A stretch of DNA of 64,000 nucleotides from Leucobacter chromiisoli (GCF_016522505.1 NZ_JAEHOH010000020.1:32288-96287); one strand, 5' to 3'; positions 1-8,198 are shown, numbered from the stretch's first letter. A program made the numbers and translations. The notes: generated by a model from the letters alone, not told the origin.

Positions 1-678
1 GCGCACGGCGCCGACCTGCTCCGCCTCGACCGTGAAGGGCGTCACCACGCTCGCGGCGTCGACCTTGCCGCTCTCGAGGGCGGAGACGGTGGAGGCGAAG
101 TCGAGCGTCACCCACTCCACCGAGTCCGGGTCGACTCCGGCGCGGCTGAGCTCGTCGGCGATCGCGACCTCGAACATGGCCTTGCGAGCCGGGACGGCGA
201 CGGTCCGGCCCTCCAGCTGCGAGACGTCCGTGATGCCGCTCGCCCGACTGGCGTAGAGCCCCGAGTCGTCGTAGACCGACGGGTCCTCCGCTTCCGAGGC
301 GCCGTCGACGTAGCCGTCGGCCGCCGCGACGATCGTCAGGGGGACGCCTCCCGAGAGCGCGTTCATCACCGGGACGCTGGGGGCGAAGGCGACGTCGACC
401 TGCCCGCTCTGCACCGCGGCGAGGCCCGCGGCCGGGTTCGCGACGATCGACGTCTCCACCTGCAGACCCTCGTCCTCGAAGAAGCCTTCCTCCACCCCCG
501 TGAGCAGGGAGCCGTCGGAGACGACGCCGGTCGCCGCGACCTGCAGCGTCTGCGGTTCTCCGGCGCCCCCGTCCGCGGAGGGGGCCTGCTCGCCCGGCTG
601 TCCCGAGCAGGCGGACAGTGCGAGGGCCGCCGCTGCGGCGACCGCCGTCGTGGCACGGCGGAATCGGATGTTCGTCAT
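1..678 (-). CDS. ABC-transporter substrate-binding lipoprotein, NMT1/TauA-like (partial)
   Basis: Binding protein of an ABC importer, tethered outside the membrane as a lipoprotein. The first 226 codons are present and the C-terminus is cut by the window edge. The N-terminus has Arg residues, a hydrophobic Ala/Leu run and a lipobox LSAC with Cys24. The mature part has the pattern of the NMT1/SsuA/TauA family: VASGVV-like start, then an EGFFEDEGLQVE stretch, ALSGGVP and VYDDSGLYASRASGI. Members bind sulfonates, nitrate, thiamine precursors or aromatic acids, and the ligand cannot be read from the sequence. The permease and ATPase would lie further left, outside the window. It is divergent from a TetR gene, which may control it. 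A candidate promoter lies at 780-808. Confidence 0.8.
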   Translation of the reverse strand, partial: MTNIRFRRATTAVAAAAALALSACSGQPGEQAPSADGGAGEPQTLQVAATGVVSDGSLLTGVEEGFFEDEGLQVETSIVANPAAGLAAVQSGQVDVAFAPSVPVMNALSGGVPLTIVAAADGYVDGASEAEDPSVYDDSGLYASRASGITDVSQLEGRTVAVPARKAMFEVAIADELSRAGVDPDSVEWVTLDFASTVSALESGKVDAASVVTPFTVEAEQVGAVR

Positions 679-1031
679 GATCTCTCGTTTCCCGAGCGGC
701 CCGGCAGGGCGACTCCGTTGTCGTGTGGTTTCGGGGAGAAGGAGCGAGCGCGGCGCTTTTAGTCACCGCTTGGAGATTTATAATAGGGCGGGATCACGCG
801 CCCCGCAATCGTCTCCCGCGCCGATCGCCCGGCCGCTCGCGCACCCGGCCGTCGAGCGGGCGCTCCGCCAGCGCTGGAGCCGATTCCCGCCGCCGGGGAG
901 CCGGTTCGGAGAGCGGACCGGGCGGGGGCTGCGGGCCCGGCGGCGGCCGGACTCGCCGCCCCGGCCGGCGCGGCGAGCGGGACGGCCGGGCCGCCGCGTG
1001 CTCCTAGGATGGACCGAAGAGGAGGATAGCC
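679..1031. other. Divergent intergenic region between binding protein and TetR genes
   Basis: 353 nt without a credible gene. It holds an A/T-rich patch at 774-785 inside very GC-rich DNA. That patch supplies a minus-strand promoter (780-808). A TAGGAT box near 1007-1012 on the plus strand could serve the TetR gene, whose leader carries GAGGAGG just before its TTG start. No convincing palindromic operator was seen. Confidence 0.5.
780..808 (-). promoter_or_regulatory. Candidate promoter of the binding-protein gene
   Basis: On the minus strand TTGCGG (808-803) is followed by 17 nt and TATTAT (785-780). This is a good sigma-70-type layout and is conspicuous in GC-rich DNA. The transcript would have a leader of about 95 nt before the ATG at 678. 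Confidence 0.45.
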
Positions 1032-1628
1032 TTGCCCAAGATCGTCGACCACGACGAGCGCCGCCGGCACATCGCCGAGGCCGCGACGGCCGTCATCATG
1101 CGCTGCGGTTTCGCCGGCCTGACGATGCGCGAGGTCGCCGCCGAGGCGGGGTACGCGCACGGCGCCATCGCCCGCTACTTCCCCAACAAGCAGAGCCTGC
1201 TCACGGCCGCCTTCCTCCAGCTCACCGTCGCCGCGAACGACCGCATCGCCGCGGGCATCGAGGATCTGCGCGGGCTCGCCGCCCTGCACCGCATGTGCAG
1301 CGAGATCCTCCCCTACGGCAGCGTCGGCACCGCGTCGACCCGGGTGCTCCTCGCCTTCTGGGATCACGCGTCGGAGGATCCGGGCATCAGGGAGATCAAC
1401 CGGAAGAACACGCTGCGGTGGCGCGGCCTCATGCACCGCTTCCTCGCCGAGGCCCGCGAGGACGGCGAGCTGGATCCGGAGCTGGACGTCGACGCCGCCG
1501 TCGACCGCGTCTCCGTGCACAACGCGGGATGGCAGGTGACCGCCGCCCTGACGCCCGACATCGCCGCCTCCGAGCGCATCGACGCCAGCCTGCGCGCGCT
1601 GCTCGACGGCTTCCGCCGGCGCGGCTGA
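1032..1628 (+). CDS. TetR-family transcriptional regulator
   Basis: 198-residue one-component repressor. Residues about 8-55 form the TetR helix-turn-helix, with GLTMREVAAEAG and AIARYFPNKQSLL as recognition-helix landmarks. The rest is an all-helical ligand/dimer domain similar to BetI-like TetR proteins that begin PKIVDHDERR. Start: TTG at 1032, preceded by GAGGAGG at about 6 nt. It is divergent from the lipoprotein gene, so local control of that importer is the simplest guess. The ligand is unknown. It ends 32 nt before the convergent formylglycine-generating enzyme gene. Confidence 0.85.
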   Translation: MPKIVDHDERRRHIAEAATAVIMRCGFAGLTMREVAAEAGYAHGAIARYFPNKQSLLTAAFLQLTVAANDRIAAGIEDLRGLAALHRMCSEILPYGSVGTASTRVLLAFWDHASEDPGIREINRKNTLRWRGLMHRFLAEAREDGELDPELDVDAAVDRVSVHNAGWQVTAALTPDIAASERIDASLRALLDGFRRRG

Positions 1629-1660
1629 GCGCTGCGATCGGGCGCCGCGACCGCCCTCCG

Positions 1661-2698
1661 TCAGGCCGGCGCGCGGTCGCCGCCGAGCGCGACCGTGCGG
1701 AACCCGGCGTTGCCCATCGACGAATCCGGGGTGTTCTGCGAGCGCGCCGAGTTGCGATAGCGATTGCAGTACGAGACGTGGCACAGGTAGCTGCCGCCCC
1801 GCAGCACCCGCGTTGCGCCCTCCCCCGGCCCCGGGGGATCCGCCACCGGCGAGCTCCGGTAGTAGGCGGCGTCGAACCAGTCGGCGCACCACTCCCAGAC
1901 GTTCCCCACGGGCTGCCAGAGGCCGTACCCGTTCGGCTCGTAGGATCGCACGGGAGCCGTGGTCGCCCAGCCGTCCTCGCGGGTGTTGAGACGGGGGAAC
2001 TCCCCCTGCCAGATGTTGACGCGCCATCCCTGGCCTGTCGGCCCGCCCTCCGCGTCGGGCTCCTCGTCCCCCCAGGGGTACTTGCGCGCCGCGAGGCCCC
2101 CGCGGGCCGCGTACTCCCACTCCGCCTCGGTGGGCAGCCGCCGCCCGGCCCACCGGCAGTAGGCTGCGGCGTCGTTCCAGCTCACGTGCACCACGGGGTG
2201 GTCGTCCAGGCCGTCCAGCGACGACAGGCGCCCTCCCGGATGCCGCCAGTCGGCGCCGGCCACCCCGTACCACCACGGCGCGCCCGGCACCGCGCCCGTG
2301 ATGTCCTCGCGCGGAGCGGCCACCGCGAGGTGGAACACGGCCGAGACCCCGAACAGCTCCGCCTCGGTCTCGTACCCGGTCGCCTCCGCGAACCGCGCGA
2401 AATCGGCGTTGGTGACGGCCGTCGCGTCGATCGAGAACCCCTCGAGCTCGACCCGGTGCAGCGGCAGCTCTCCGTCGGCCGCCAGACCGTCGCCCGAGGA
2501 GTCGCCCATGACGAACGACCCGCCGGGGATCCGGGCCTGCTCGATCGAGTGGGCCCGCCGCGCCTGAGGCGCCGGCTCGACCCGGGCCGCGGGGCCGGAC
2601 CCGCCGGACCCGCCGTCGCCGCCGAGCGGCGCCCCGGGCGCTCCCGCCCGCGCGGGCGCCCCGCAGCTGCACCCCGTTCCGCCCGAAACCGTCATCAT
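1661..2698 (-). CDS. Formylglycine-generating enzyme (sulfatase-modifying factor)
   Basis: 345-residue copper-dependent oxidase that converts the active-site Cys of sulfatases (CxPxR motif) to formylglycine. The C-terminal half has the diagnostic FGE block: RGGSYLCHVSYCNRYR carries both catalytic cysteines five residues apart, and is followed by ARSQNTPDSSMGNAGFR-type sequence close to the human enzyme. Earlier landmarks are IPGGSFVMGD, the WNDAAAYCRWAGRRLPTEAEWE stretch and GNVWEWCADW. The N-terminal 45 residues are Gly/Ala-rich with a CSC pair. Start: ATG at 2698 or the adjacent ATG at 2695, after GGAG. No sulfatase gene is present in the window, so its client is elsewhere. Retention of both cysteines argues against a non-catalytic FGE-fold relative such as EgtB. 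Confidence 0.93.
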   Translation of the reverse strand: MMTVSGGTGCSCGAPARAGAPGAPLGGDGGSGGSGPAARVEPAPQARRAHSIEQARIPGGSFVMGDSSGDGLAADGELPLHRVELEGFSIDATAVTNADFARFAEATGYETEAELFGVSAVFHLAVAAPREDITGAVPGAPWWYGVAGADWRHPGGRLSSLDGLDDHPVVHVSWNDAAAYCRWAGRRLPTEAEWEYAARGGLAARKYPWGDEEPDAEGGPTGQGWRVNIWQGEFPRLNTREDGWATTAPVRSYEPNGYGLWQPVGNVWEWCADWFDAAYYRSSPVADPPGPGEGATRVLRGGSYLCHVSYCNRYRNSARSQNTPDSSMGNAGFRTVALGGDRAPA

Positions 2699-3078
2699 CG
2701 CTCCTTCGCCGGCCTCCGATCCGCTCCGCGCATCGGAGGCCCGTCCGCGTGTCCACCGTACCCGCGACCCGATGCGCCGGCACCGCGAAACGCGCGGGCG
2801 ACGCCGGAGCGGTTCTGTCAGCGGACCGAGGAGGCCGCGATCCCCCTCGGAAGCCGTTGTATGGAGAACGGGCGCGCGCGGAAGCACCCGCGAACGCGCG
2901 CACCCGATGAACCCCGTCACCGAAACCAATAGATTGGGCGCAGTCGACGACCGCGAGGACGCGGTCTCGAGGGCGGGCGCCTCCGCGCCCGTCGATCCGC
3001 GACGCGACGCGCCGCGCAGGCCCGAGGGCTCCGCGACCGCGGCGACCGCCGAATGAACGATCCCACCGAGGAGAACCC
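2699..3078. other. Divergent intergenic region between FGE and aldehyde dehydrogenase genes
   Basis: 380 nt. On the FGE side is a perfect 10-bp stem (2711-2720 with 2732-2741, 11-nt loop) ending 6 nt from the Shine-Dalgarno. A TACGGT box at 2760-2755 would place this hairpin at the very 5' end of the mRNA. On the aldehyde dehydrogenase side lies the palindrome at 2926-2937. A good GAGGAG precedes the ATG at 3079. No coding potential was recognised in the middle. Confidence 0.5.
2926..2937. promoter_or_regulatory. Candidate operator CCAAT-AG-ATTGG
   Basis: Perfect 5-bp inverted repeat with a 2-nt spacer upstream of the aldehyde dehydrogenase gene. It contains TAGATT (2930-2935), a TANNNT-like -10 box. 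A repressor bound here would cover the promoter. No matching site was seen elsewhere in the window. Confidence 0.3.
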
Positions 3079-4530
3079 ATGAGCGCAACCCCCGAATTCA
3101 CGACCCAGCTGCTGCTCGACGGCGAGTGGCGCCCCGGAGGCGGCGGCACCTTCACGAGCATCAACCCCGCGACCGAGGAGGCGCTCACCGAGGTGGCGAG
3201 CGCCGACGCCGCGGACGCCGACCGTGCCGTCCGAGCCGCACGCGCAGCCTTCCAGGGCGAATGGGCGGCCACGCCGCCCTCGGTGAGGGGACGGCTGCTG
3301 AACCGCCTGGCCGACCTCGTCGAGCGGGACGCCGAGACCCTCGCGACGCTGGAGTCCCTCGACATGGGCGGCCTCCCCGGCGCCTCCCTCGCGATGCACA
3401 TCCCCAACTTCGTCGCGTCGCTGCGGTACTACGCCGGCTGGGCCGACAAGCTGACCGGCGAGACGCTCCCGAACGACGGCTACATGGGCCGGCCCGCCTT
3501 CGCCTACACGCAGCGGGAGGCCCTGGGCGTCATCGCCGCGATCGTGCCGTGGAACTCGCCCATCATGATCCTCGGCTGGAAGCTCGCCCCCGCCCTGGCC
3601 ACCGGCAACACGATCATCGTCAAGCCCGCGGAGGACGCCTCGCTCCCGATCCTCCACATCGGCAAGCTCGCCGTCGAGGCCGGCTTCCCGCCCGGGGTCG
3701 TCCAGGTGCTCTCCGGCCCGGGCTCCGTCGTGGGCGAGGCGCTGACCCTGCACCCGGGCGTCGACAAGGTGTCCTTCACCGGCTCCACCGAGGTGGGCCG
3801 GCGCATCCTGCGCAACTCCGCCGAGACCTTCAAGCCCACCACCCTCGAGCTCGGCGGCAAGAGCCCCAACATCGTCTTCGAGGACGCCGACCTCGAGGCC
3901 GCGATCGGCGGAGCCGCCGCGGGCATCCTCGTCAACTCCGGTCAGGTGTGCGCCGCGGGATCGCGCATCTTCGCGCACCGGAGCGTCTACGAGGCCGTGC
4001 TCGACGGCCTGCAGCAGGCCGTGCGGTCGCAGGTCGTGGCCGACCCCTTCGACCCGAGGGCGACCATGGGGCCGCTCGTCAACGCGAAGCAGCGCGACCG
4101 GGTGCAGGAGTACATCGAGCAGGGCGAGGCCGAGGGCGCCCGGCTGGTGGCGGGCGGCGGCAGGCGCGAGGGGGCCGGCTTCTTCGTGAACCCCACGGTC
4201 TTCGCCGGCGACAACGACCTGCGCATCGCGAGGGAGGAGATCTTCGGCCCCGTCGCGACGGTCATCCCCTTCGAGAGCGACGACGAGGTGATCCGACTCG
4301 CGAACGACAGCAGGTACGCCCTGGCCGCGACCATGTGGACGAGGGACGTGCGGCGCGTGCACGCGGTGTCCTCCGCGCTGCAGGCCGGCGCCGTGGGCGT
4401 CAACGGCTGGTCTCCGCTCATGCCGCAGCTGCCCTGGGGCGGCGGGAAGGACTCCGGGATCGGGAGCGAGCTCGGCACCGAGGGGATCCTCGCCAACACC
4501 CGGGTGAAGACCGTGACCGTCGTGCTCTGA
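3079..4530 (+). CDS. NAD(P)-dependent aldehyde dehydrogenase
   Basis: 483-residue ALDH-superfamily enzyme oxidising an aldehyde to its carboxylate, cytosolic. The full fold is present: IVPWNSP (oxyanion Asn), KPAEDASL, FTGSTEVG (cofactor loop), LELGGKSPNIV (general-base Glu) and SGQVCAAGSR with catalytic Cys291. It also has EEIFGPV and a GSELGTEG C-terminal segment. It resembles the betaine-aldehyde/phenylacetaldehyde/indole-acetaldehyde group, but substrate cannot be fixed from sequence. Start ATG follows GAGGAG. It is transcribed toward the iac island and separated from it by a bidirectional terminator. Together with the aminotransferase at 9244 it could oxidise an indole-acetaldehyde formed from an amine (inference). 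Confidence 0.92.
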   Translation: MSATPEFTTQLLLDGEWRPGGGGTFTSINPATEEALTEVASADAADADRAVRAARAAFQGEWAATPPSVRGRLLNRLADLVERDAETLATLESLDMGGLPGASLAMHIPNFVASLRYYAGWADKLTGETLPNDGYMGRPAFAYTQREALGVIAAIVPWNSPIMILGWKLAPALATGNTIIVKPAEDASLPILHIGKLAVEAGFPPGVVQVLSGPGSVVGEALTLHPGVDKVSFTGSTEVGRRILRNSAETFKPTTLELGGKSPNIVFEDADLEAAIGGAAAGILVNSGQVCAAGSRIFAHRSVYEAVLDGLQQAVRSQVVADPFDPRATMGPLVNAKQRDRVQEYIEQGEAEGARLVAGGGRREGAGFFVNPTVFAGDNDLRIAREEIFGPVATVIPFESDDEVIRLANDSRYALAATMWTRDVRRVHAVSSALQAGAVGVNGWSPLMPQLPWGGGKDSGIGSELGTEGILANTRVKTVTVVL

Positions 4531-4550
4531 CCGGCGGCGTCGGTCCGGAC

Positions 4551-4593
4551 GCGCTCGGCCCCGCCCCCGAGCTCCGCGGGCGGGGCCGAGCGC
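4551..4593. terminator. Bidirectional terminator hairpin
   Basis: Perfect 16-bp GC-rich stem (4551-4566 with 4578-4593) and an 11-nt loop. It lies exactly between the convergent aldehyde dehydrogenase and TetR genes. No T-run follows, which is common in high-GC actinobacteria. Confidence 0.8.
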
Positions 4594-4595
4594 CG

Positions 4596-5159
4596 TCAGC
4601 GCGGCCGCTGCGTCTCGATCAGCCGCACGAAGAGGTCGAGCGCCTCCTCCGTGTGGGCGAGCTGCGGCGCGGTCAGCTGCTGGAGCACCGCGCCGTCGAA
4701 GGCGACGTGGATGAGGCGGGCCAGCACGTCGACCCGCTCGTACCCCTCGGCCCGCAGCACCTCCCGGATCGCGTCGAGGTAGCCCTCGGAGAGCAGCTCG
4801 GCCAGTGGCGCGAGCTGGGGGTTGCGGCGCGACTCCAGGAGCACCTCGTAGTGGAAGGCCTGCAGGTCGGGGTCGCTGCGCACCGCCGCCACGAGCGTGC
4901 GTGCGAGGTCGTCGACCCGCCCGCCGGCGCCCGGAAGGCTGCGGTCGATGGACTCGGCCACGGCGGTCTTGACGGCGGCGACGAGCAGGGCGTCCCGGTT
5001 GCCGAAGTGGTAGGTGATGAGGCTGTTGCGCACCCCCGCCTCTTCGGCGACGGAGCGGAACGTCATGCCCCGCAGGCCCCGACGCGCCACGACCGCGATC
5101 GTGGCGCGGACGAGCGCGTCGCGACCGCGGCCGTATCTCGGGCTCTCCGGCGTCGTCAT
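4596..5159 (-). CDS. TetR-family transcriptional regulator
   Basis: 187 residues. The N-terminal HTH is clear: ATIAVVARRGLRGMTFRSVAEEAG, then NSLITYHFGNRDALL. The C-terminal domain is the PF13977-like helical bundle of BetI/RutR relatives (DLQAFHYEVLLESRRNPQLAP). Start ATG at 5159: on the coding strand a TACGCT box stands 7 nt before it and there is no good Shine-Dalgarno, so the mRNA may be leaderless. It lies downstream of iacE in the same direction, 41 nt away, and is a candidate regulator of the iac genes. In proteobacterial iac clusters this job is done by the MarR-type IacR, which is absent here. Confidence 0.85.
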   Translation of the reverse strand: MTTPESPRYGRGRDALVRATIAVVARRGLRGMTFRSVAEEAGVRNSLITYHFGNRDALLVAAVKTAVAESIDRSLPGAGGRVDDLARTLVAAVRSDPDLQAFHYEVLLESRRNPQLAPLAELLSEGYLDAIREVLRAEGYERVDVLARLIHVAFDGAVLQQLTAPQLAHTEEALDLFVRLIETQRPR

Positions 5160-5200
5160 ACCGCCCAGCGTATCGGCCCGGTCCCGCGGGGCGCCCCGGG

Positions 5201-5944
5201 TCATCGCATGAAGACGCCGCCGTTGACGTCGAGCGTGGCCCCCGTGACGAAGCCGCTGTCGGGCCCGACGAGGTACGCCACCGCGGCGGCGACCTCCTCG
5301 CTGGTTCCGACGCGGCCCACGGGGATCGTGCGCCCGACCGCGGCGGCGTCCTCCTCGCCTCCCATCGCGGGGGTGCGGATCGCCGCGGGCGCCACCGCGT
5401 TGACGGTGACCCCGGCGTCGGCGAGCTCGCGCGCGAAGATCTTCGTGAGCACGAGGGCGCCGGCCTTGGAGGCGGCGTAGTGCGCGCCGGCCACGAGGCC
5501 GCCCTGCTGCCCGGCGAAGGAGGACATGTTGACGATGCGCCCCCACCCCCGCTCGCGCATCGCGGAGCCGGCGAGCTGGCTGAGCACCAGATAGCTGCGC
5601 AGGTTCGTCGCGAGGACGTCGTCCCACTCGTCGGGCTCGATCTCCCACACGGATCGCTTCACCGTCCGGCCCGCGTTGTTCACGAGGACGTCGGGCGCGC
5701 CCCAGGCCGCCTCCTGGTCTGCGAAGCATCGCCGCAGCGAGCGGACGTCGGCGACGTCGACCTCCAGGGCGCGGGCGGTCTCGCCCGTCGCGTCCAGCTC
5801 GGCGGCGAGCGCCGAGGCCGCCTCCCCGTTGATGTCGGCGATCCCGACCCTGAAGCCGTCGGCGTGCAGCCGTCGCGCGACGGCCTCGCCGAGCCCCTGT
5901 GCCGCTCCGGTCACGAGTGCGGAGCGCCGCTGTTCCGTCGCCAC
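5201..5944 (-). CDS. iacE: Short-chain dehydrogenase/reductase, IacE-like
   Basis: 247-residue classical SDR, cytosolic and NAD(P)-dependent. Cofactor motif TGAAQGLG (12-19), NNAG at 89-92, catalytic Ser141/142, Tyr156 and Lys160 in HYAASKAG, and a VNGGVFM C-terminus. In the indole-3-acetate (iac) pathway IacE acts on an early hydroxylated or oxindole intermediate, and position next to IacB and IacA supports that role. Start GTG at 5944, 3 nt after the iacB stop, with GGAG upstream. It is part of the minus-strand operon iacG-iacA-iacB-iacE. Without the context it could only be called a generic SDR. Confidence 0.8.
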   Translation of the reverse strand: MATEQRRSALVTGAAQGLGEAVARRLHADGFRVGIADINGEAASALAAELDATGETARALEVDVADVRSLRRCFADQEAAWGAPDVLVNNAGRTVKRSVWEIEPDEWDDVLATNLRSYLVLSQLAGSAMRERGWGRIVNMSSFAGQQGGLVAGAHYAASKAGALVLTKIFARELADAGVTVNAVAPAAIRTPAMGGEEDAAAVGRTIPVGRVGTSEEVAAAVAYLVGPDSGFVTGATLDVNGGVFMR

Positions 5945-5947
5945 CGC

Positions 5948-6310
5948 CTACTCCGTCCCGAAGAACAGGTCGCGGCCGATGCGGGCCTCGATCTTGTAGT
6001 AGTGCCACATGAGGTGCTCGCCGACGGGCGTCTCCCTGATGATGTTCGCGATCGCGCGCACCTCGTCGTAGCCGGGGGCGTCGAGCAGGATGTACGCGGT
6101 CCAGGGCGCCGCCGACGACGGGCCGACCTGCAGCGTGTCGTCGTCGAAGGTGCCGATCACCCGCACGCCGAACCGCTCGCCGAGATTCGCGAACGCGCTC
6201 TTCGTCGCCTCGAACACCAGCCTGCGCTCCTCGGCGTCCGCCGCGAAGAACGGATCGCGCACTCCGATGCAGATGAGGGCGCGCACCCCGTCGCCGGCCG
6301 CCGCGCTCAT
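5948..6310 (-). CDS. iacB: IacB-like small protein of indole-acetate catabolism
   Basis: 120-residue soluble protein of the IacB type, conserved beside iacA in indole-3-acetate clusters; its biochemical role is not settled. It looks like a ferredoxin-fold (EthD/YciI-like) small protein. Landmarks are ALICIGVRDPFFAADAEERR, FGVRVIGTFDDD, APWTAYILLDAPGYDEVRAI and a conserved tail HLMWHYYKIEARIGRDLFFG. Start ATG at 6310 overlaps the iacA stop by 4 nt (ATGA), indicating translational coupling. A subunit, chaperone or isomerase role next to the flavin monooxygenase is possible. The annotation rests on both sequence pattern and position. Confidence 0.72.
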   Translation of the reverse strand: MSAAAGDGVRALICIGVRDPFFAADAEERRLVFEATKSAFANLGERFGVRVIGTFDDDTLQVGPSSAAPWTAYILLDAPGYDEVRAIANIIRETPVGEHLMWHYYKIEARIGRDLFFGTE

Positions 6311-7515
6311 GCGGACGCCTCCACGCGCAGGCTGCCGTGCTCGGGAGCCATCGAGAGCCCGAGGGAGCTCGAGGCGATGAACTCGTGCGCGGCGAACGAC
6401 GACACGGGCATGAACAGGCCGGCCTGGACGTCGCGCCACATGCGTTCGAAGGGGAGCGACTTCGCATAGGCGGCGCCGCCGACGACGTCGATCAGCCGGC
6501 TGAAGGCCTCGACCGCGTTCTTCGTGCAGACGTGCTTCACGAGCGCGCTCTGCGCGACGATCTCCTGCAGCCCGAACTCGTTGTAGTAGTCGTCCGTGCC
6601 GAACTGCGCGGTGTGGCGGTAGATCAGCGCGCGGGCGCTCTCGATGAGGATCTCGGCGTCGGCGATCGCGTCCTGGGCGCGCGCGTCGTCGACGAGGCCC
6701 CGGCGGCGCACCTGCTGCTTCGCCCAGTCCAACGCGCCCACGGCGAGGCCGACGTAGACGGCGCCGAACGCCGGCTGCGAGGAGCCGAACACGGTCTCGG
6801 CGACCGTGGCGTCGAGGTGGCCGACGGGGAAGGAGTGCACGACGTCGGCGTCGGGGACGAACACGCCGTCGAACTCGAGGTCGTTGCTCTGGGTGGCGCG
6901 CATCCCCATCATGTTCCAGACGGGGTGGATCGTGATGTTGGGGTCGGCGAGGTCGATCTTCATCATCAGCAGCTGCGGGCCCCGCTCGGGATCCTCGAAG
7001 CGGGCCGTCGTGGAGGCGTGCGTGGCCACGGCGGAGTTGGTGCCGAAGTTCTTGCGCCCCGTCACCCGGTAGCCGCCCTCGACCCGCTCTGCGCGCGTGC
7101 GGGCGTCGGTCATGAGGTTGGGCGTGCCGAACTCGCTGGTGATGGCCGCCCAGATGAGCCTCCCCTCGGCGGCCTCGCGCAGCAGGCCCTCGAGGCGCGG
7201 ACTCTTCGTCTTGCGCCACACCGCGGCCCACTGCGCGAGCGGGGTGAAGTGCATGTTCACCGCGAGCGCGGTCGCCGCGTCGGCGGAGGCGATCCGCTCG
7301 ACCACGGGGATCACCTCGAAGAGCGTCGCGCCGTGACCGCCCAGTTCCTCGGGTACGGAGAGGTTCAGCAGGCCGATCTCCCACATGTCGTCGTAGTTCT
7401 CGTGCGGGAACGCGTTGTTCGCGTCGTTGTCGGGGGCCCGGTCGCGGAACCGCTCGACGAGCTGGTCGGCCATGGCCAGGAACTTCTTCTGGCGGGCGGT
7501 GTAGAGCTGTTTCAT
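6307..7515 (-). CDS. iacA: Flavin-dependent monooxygenase with acyl-CoA dehydrogenase fold, IacA-like
   Basis: 402 residues, full length for the family. This is the oxygenase half of a two-component system that uses reduced flavin from IacG to hydroxylate the indole ring of indole-3-acetate (known for IacA). The acyl-CoA dehydrogenase fold is evident: LSVPEELGGHGA, ITSEFGTPN, the GYRVTGRKNFGTNS strand, MGMRATQSNDLEFDGV, and a helical C-terminus with DVVGGAAYAKSLPFERMWRDVQAG. The pairing with a flavin reductase and the Rieske/amidase neighbours point to the hydroxylase branch (DszC/HsaA/IacA), not beta-oxidation. Start ATG at 7515 with GGAGA upstream. It is the second gene of the operon, 28 nt after iacG. 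A 5-hydroxylated substrate is proposed in the findings. Confidence 0.85.
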   Translation of the reverse strand: MKQLYTARQKKFLAMADQLVERFRDRAPDNDANNAFPHENYDDMWEIGLLNLSVPEELGGHGATLFEVIPVVERIASADAATALAVNMHFTPLAQWAAVWRKTKSPRLEGLLREAAEGRLIWAAITSEFGTPNLMTDARTRAERVEGGYRVTGRKNFGTNSAVATHASTTARFEDPERGPQLLMMKIDLADPNITIHPVWNMMGMRATQSNDLEFDGVFVPDADVVHSFPVGHLDATVAETVFGSSQPAFGAVYVGLAVGALDWAKQQVRRRGLVDDARAQDAIADAEILIESARALIYRHTAQFGTDDYYNEFGLQEIVAQSALVKHVCTKNAVEAFSRLIDVVGGAAYAKSLPFERMWRDVQAGLFMPVSSFAAHEFIASSSLGLSMAPEHGSLRVEASA

Positions 7516-7543
7516 CGTGGTGTCTCCGATTCGTAGGGGTGGG

Positions 7544-8083
7544 TCAGTCCGCGAGCGGCGAGTGGGCGCCGTAGGTGCGGGATCCGTAGGTGAGGGTCTC
7601 GAGGTCCTGCGCGCGCGCGTCGACCACGCGGCCGACGATGAGCAGGTGACTGCCCGCGACGAGGAACTGCTCGGCGTGGCAGTCGAAGGAGGCGGCGGCG
7701 GTCGACAGCACGGGCGATCCCGTGCGCATGAAGCCCCACTCCTCCCCGAACTTGTAGCGCGTCTCCGGTCCCGACGCCCCGGCGAAGTCCCGGGCGATCG
7801 GCACGTTGGCCGTCGACAGCACGTTGACCGCGAAGCAGCGGTTCGTGCGGACCGCGTCGGCCACCGGCGCGCCCCGGAACAGGCCGATCACGAGCGTCGG
7901 GGGGTCGGCGGAGACCGACATCATGGCGGTCACGGTCTGGCCGAAGCGTCCGGCGCCGCCGTCCGTGGTGACCAGGGTGACCGAGGCCGTGGCCTTGCCC
8001 ATGCCCGCGATGAACCGCCCGCGGATCTCGGGGCCGGAGGCCGGTGAAAGCGTCAGGCGCTGCAGGTCGGCGTTCGAGGACAT
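7544..8083 (-). CDS. iacG: Flavin reductase component, IacG-like
   Basis: 179-residue HpaC/flavin-reductase-like protein that supplies FMNH2 or FADH2 to the monooxygenase encoded next to it. Typical segments are FIAGMGKATASVTLVTTDG, FGQTVTAMMSVSADPPTLVIGL, RTNRCFAVNVLS and FDCHAEQFLVAGSHLLIVGRVV. Start ATG at 8083 with GGTGGAG five bases upstream. An in-frame extension to 8173 was rejected because it would run through the promoter and has no ribosome site. It is the first gene of the minus-strand operon iacGABE and is divergent from the LysR gene. Its promoter shares a 19-nt element with the aminotransferase promoter. Confidence 0.88.
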   Translation of the reverse strand: MSSNADLQRLTLSPASGPEIRGRFIAGMGKATASVTLVTTDGGAGRFGQTVTAMMSVSADPPTLVIGLFRGAPVADAVRTNRCFAVNVLSTANVPIARDFAGASGPETRYKFGEEWGFMRTGSPVLSTAAASFDCHAEQFLVAGSHLLIVGRVVDARAQDLETLTYGSRTYGAHSPLAD

Positions 8084-8118
8084 TTCGGCTCCACCTTTCG
8101 TCGTGGCTCGAGTTGGAC

Positions 8119-8149
8119 TAATTTTGCAGTTGCGCAGTATCTGGATCAA
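8119..8149 (-). promoter_or_regulatory. iacG operon promoter with shared 19-nt element (copy 1)
   Basis: Read on the minus strand: TTGATC (8149-8144), 17 nt, CAAAAT (8126-8121). The element CTGCGCAACTGCAAAATTA (8137-8119) lies across the spacer and -10. It matches 16 of 19 bases at 9152-9170, with the same promoter layout. Probably the LysR site, activator or repressor. Confidence 0.65.
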
Positions 8150-8198
8150 ATGAATATAAGAGTGGTAGTCCATTCACGGAATCGATGAGGTGAGGAAC

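Noticed and set aside
759..3407. 882-codon open frame on the minus strand covering TetR, FGE and ALDH starts
   Set aside because: It is an Arg/Gly/Ala-rich shadow of real genes in very GC-rich DNA, with no family pattern outside the FGE region, which is read in a different frame.
6307..7515. Acyl-CoA dehydrogenase for fatty-acid oxidation
   Set aside because: Adjacent flavin reductase, IacB-like protein and Rieske oxygenase point to the flavin monooxygenase branch of the same fold.
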